Source of the DNA: Metopolophium dirhodum
Taxonomy: Eukaryota; Arthropoda; Insecta; Hemiptera; Aphididae
Assembly: GCF_019925205.1 (NCBI RefSeq)
Contig: NC_083560.1
Location: 119,695,062 to 119,759,061 of the forward strand
Reading direction: 5' to 3'
Length of the DNA stretch: 64,000 bases
The notes under the pieces are model-generated. The model did not search any database and was not told the origin of the DNA. It worked only from the letters and a program-made list of their open reading frames with translations. The first letter of the stretch is position 1. The number at the start of each line of letters is the position of its first letter. Positions 61,682-64,000 of the stretch are shown piece by piece. Both the position numbers and the translations under genes were made by a program.

Positions 61682-62324
61682 ATGAATATACGTGTGTATT
61701 TCAGGAATTGTTTAAAAGCAGTTATTTTATTATGGACTTGCATCATAGCTTTCCATTCATTAGTGACCGCTTTCGAGATAGAAGGTAAGGACATAAGTGG
61801 AGTAGTAGTAAACACTTGTGGAGGATTGCTTAAAACTATTGAAGTAGACTTTGTTTATATACGTATTGAAAAAACCCAGCTACTCTTTGATGTGATCTAC
61901 AAGACTCCATTAGGTATGTGACAATTTTAGTGTAAAACTAAAAAACCTACATTATACCTATACTTTATTGATTATTATAATGTAATTGAGTATTTTTTAG
62001 CTAAAACTGGACCACCAGTACATCTAAGAATAACTTATGATAAAACGCCGTGTAATGAACAGCATGAAATTCAAAAACTCAAACTCCCCGTAAAGGTATA
62101 CCTAATTAATATTTTTAATTGTTAATATTAGTAAAATTTAATATTATTGATTTTAATTTTAGACTTGTTTATTTTCATCTAAATTTAACGTAAAAAATAT
62201 AAAAAGTGAAAAATTGTCCATAAGATATCGATATATTAATATTTTTTTCACATTGTTACAACTTTTTTGGTCTGAATTAAATGTATGTTTTTACCAAGAC
62301 ATTAAACAACCACAAAATAAATAA
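61682..62324 (+). CDS. Predicted small secreted protein, three exons, unrecognised family
   Basis: Exon 1 61682-61913 (donor g|GTATGT), exon 2 62001-62095 (acceptor TTTTTTAG, donor aag|GTATAC) and exon 3 62163-62324 (acceptor AATTTTAG) keep one frame through phases 1 and 0 and give 162 residues; an upstream ATG at 61637 would add 15. Residues 1-30 look like a signal peptide: basic start, then KAVILLWTCIIAFHSLVTA before FEIEG. The mature part is about 130 residues with several cysteines (for example NTCGG, KTPCNEQ, KTCLF). I recognise no domain. Small cysteine-containing secreted proteins with short exons are common among insect salivary and lipid-binding proteins, but no function can be assigned. 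Exon 3 could instead splice at aat|GTATGT (62279) to an acceptor at 63346-63347, giving a hydrophobic C-terminus. Confidence 0.45.
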
Positions 62325-62559
62325 ACAAAAAATGTGGTTTCGGCTTTTCATTTGAACATATATATACTTACAAGACTGTTGGTTCAACCCCCCTCCCAAC
62401 TAGGAATTCTTTTGGATTATGTACACTTAGAAATAATTAAGTATTTATTTAAAAACTCTAACAATAAAGTTCTACGGTTTTCGATTTTTATAAGTGGGTA
62501 TTCTTATGCAGGTATAGTAGGTGTCGAGTGTGTACTAGATGTGATAAATTATTAAATTC

Positions 62560-62936
62560 GATGATTTATCTCTCTGTACGAATAATGATTCTGAAGAATC
62601 TATGTTTTTTGATATTGCTTTTAAAGAAACTTATTTTCCCATTAATATTACGAAAGATTGGTTTAAATTTTCCCAAAACCGATGCATTCGTTACATATTT
62701 GTTTAAAACAATCAAGAATCTTACATGCCTATAAAAAGTTCAAAAATAGTCAATATATTTTGAAAATTTTTTCTTGTATGGAAAATTGACATATAAACAT
62801 TTTATGAAAATTTTTAGTATATACGAATATTTGTTTTTGAGTGAATATAAAATCAAAGCATTTTTACTCCACCAAATGGTGATGACAAACAGAACAAAAA
62901 GACACATCATTATGAAATCACTCCGCTCAGAATCTA
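62560..62936 (-). repeat. Fragment of the large dispersed repeat family with one terminus
   Basis: The right boundary is gaaatcactccgctcagaatcta, the inverse of the family terminus seen at 26060 and 57752. Inward, aacagaacaaaaagacacatcat corresponds to the subterminal zone. The remainder is strongly decayed. Confidence 0.55.
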
Positions 62937-62939
62937 AAT

Positions 62940-64000
62940 ATTATAAACTAAATAACTATGTGGGTTTTTGAGGCTTTCAATTATATTATGGTACCATCAG
63001 AATTATATTATGAGTTTCAATTCAATGTACTATTTGTATTTAAAGATAACATACCTAGATAACTAAATTATTACTATACAAAAATTGATATTGTATGAAT
63101 TAAATATTTACAGTTCCCAAAATAATGGAGTAATACAGTATCCAGATAGGCGTTAACAGTCAAGCAATTACAATTCAATCAATCACTGCAAGATCACAAA
63201 GAAATGTCATAGAAATTATAAAATGTTTAAATAATTATTTACATTAACATATTTATTATGTTCAGTTTTAAACTTCTGTATTGCTAAGTAATATAATATT
63301 TGTTTTGGGTTATTTGAAAAATTGAAGTTACATTACTTTTCTTTTAGGTAAGAGTTGGCATTTTAATATTTGTTTGGTTAGGTCAATAACCGTCTTAATA
63401 AGTATAAAAATGTTGCACACTTCCCTCGATGGTTCTCCAACTATCATTTAATATTATTTTACAATTAATATCAAGCTATTAATTAATATCTGTTTTTATG
63501 AACATATAACTTCTTCAATTTAAATCATAACTCAGATGAGTCAGATCATATATACTTTACTTAACTTGTACTCTGCAGGGAAATTGTCTATAGATCGTAT
63601 GGAACAATTTGTAAAAATTATATGTTATATTATTGTGAACTGTAATTGAAAACTTGAAAATAATTTGCAACGCTGAAAGAATAGTGATTTAAATCAAAAT
63701 ATCAAAATATTGTGAAATTGACTTTTAATGTTTCATTATATCATTTATAGTCATTATAAATAGGATTTTTAATTAATTTTTCTGTTTCAATCTTACATTA
63801 TTCCTAATATTTTATAGTTTACTTTTATTTGCTTAAAATAATAATTTAAGTACCATTTCACCTTTGTTTTATTGTAAATCTGGTTTCAGTCTGACTTATG
63901 TCATTATTAAATACAAAATAATAGGTATGTAAATACTCGTTAGTATTGCATATTTTAACTACTTGATACATTTTAGGTACCTACTTTACATAAAAAAAAA
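62940..64000. other. AT-rich sequence to the window end
   Basis: No gene is recognised. An acceptor-like cttttag at 63341-63347 is followed by a short open hydrophobic stretch ending at 63389, a possible alternative last exon of the secreted-protein gene. Confidence 0.4.

Noticed and set aside
57752..62936. A single 5.2-kb element between the inverse TAGATTCTGAG termini
   Set aside because: Subterminal sequences are too diverged and unrelated features lie between; two independent fragments are more likely.

Overview
This window is a stretch of an insect nuclear genome. It is very AT-rich and gene-poor, with dense transposon debris, intron-bearing genes, TA and CA microsatellites and an intronless nuclear tRNA-Leu. 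The frequent tacctata and taggtac words and the repeat families resemble what I know of aphid genomes, so an aphid (Hemiptera: Aphididae) is my best guess. That is an inference from texture, not from a diagnostic marker. No bacterial, plasmid, phage or CRISPR features are present. || Layout. 1-11.4 kb is non-coding: a 108-bp tandem duplication, an endonuclease-domain relic, a short poly(A)-tailed retroposon in two copies, a 123-bp hairpin MITE with TTA duplications and old repeats. A tRNA-Leu(UAA) lies at 11.42-11.51 kb, 20-30 bp beyond the end of a large foldback repeat. 12.6-38.4 kb is a repeat graveyard with several datable insertions: hAT-type MITEs with 8-bp target duplications (13.99, 25.02, 34.22 kb), an older element that hosts one of them (33.9-35.0 kb), paired 127-bp CpG-rich foldback elements (17.84-18.11 kb), a Helitron-like palindrome (22.3-23.3 kb) and a 689-bp element with long inverted ends (37.7-38.4 kb). 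38.69-41.34 kb is a complete hAT transposon with an open 642-codon transposase and a perfect 8-bp target duplication, inserted beside a CpG-rich island (41.35-42.1 kb) that carries a perfect 30-bp palindrome. 46.3-47.5 kb is a 5'-truncated LINE insertion on the minus strand with its RNase H frame still open. 49.79-52.88 kb is the best host gene: a two-exon dynamin-related GTPase close to the DRP1 type. 53.8-55.7 kb is a second hAT element, internally decayed, with a perfect 8-bp target duplication. 55.9-57.1 kb is another copy of the large dispersed repeat. 60.9-62.3 kb holds a CpG-rich, microsatellite-flanked putative promoter region followed by a predicted small three-exon secreted-protein gene. 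|| How it fits together. The only probable host genes are the tRNA, the dynamin-like gene and the small secreted-protein gene. They are unrelated and do not form a functional cluster. The dominant biology is repeated transposition, mostly of hAT superfamily elements and their non-autonomous derivatives, many carrying G-runs close to their ends. I cannot demonstrate a new multi-gene system. The strongest leads are the divergent intron-poor DRP1-like paralogue, the apparently recent autonomous hAT element, and the secreted-protein gene behind a microsatellite inverted repeat.
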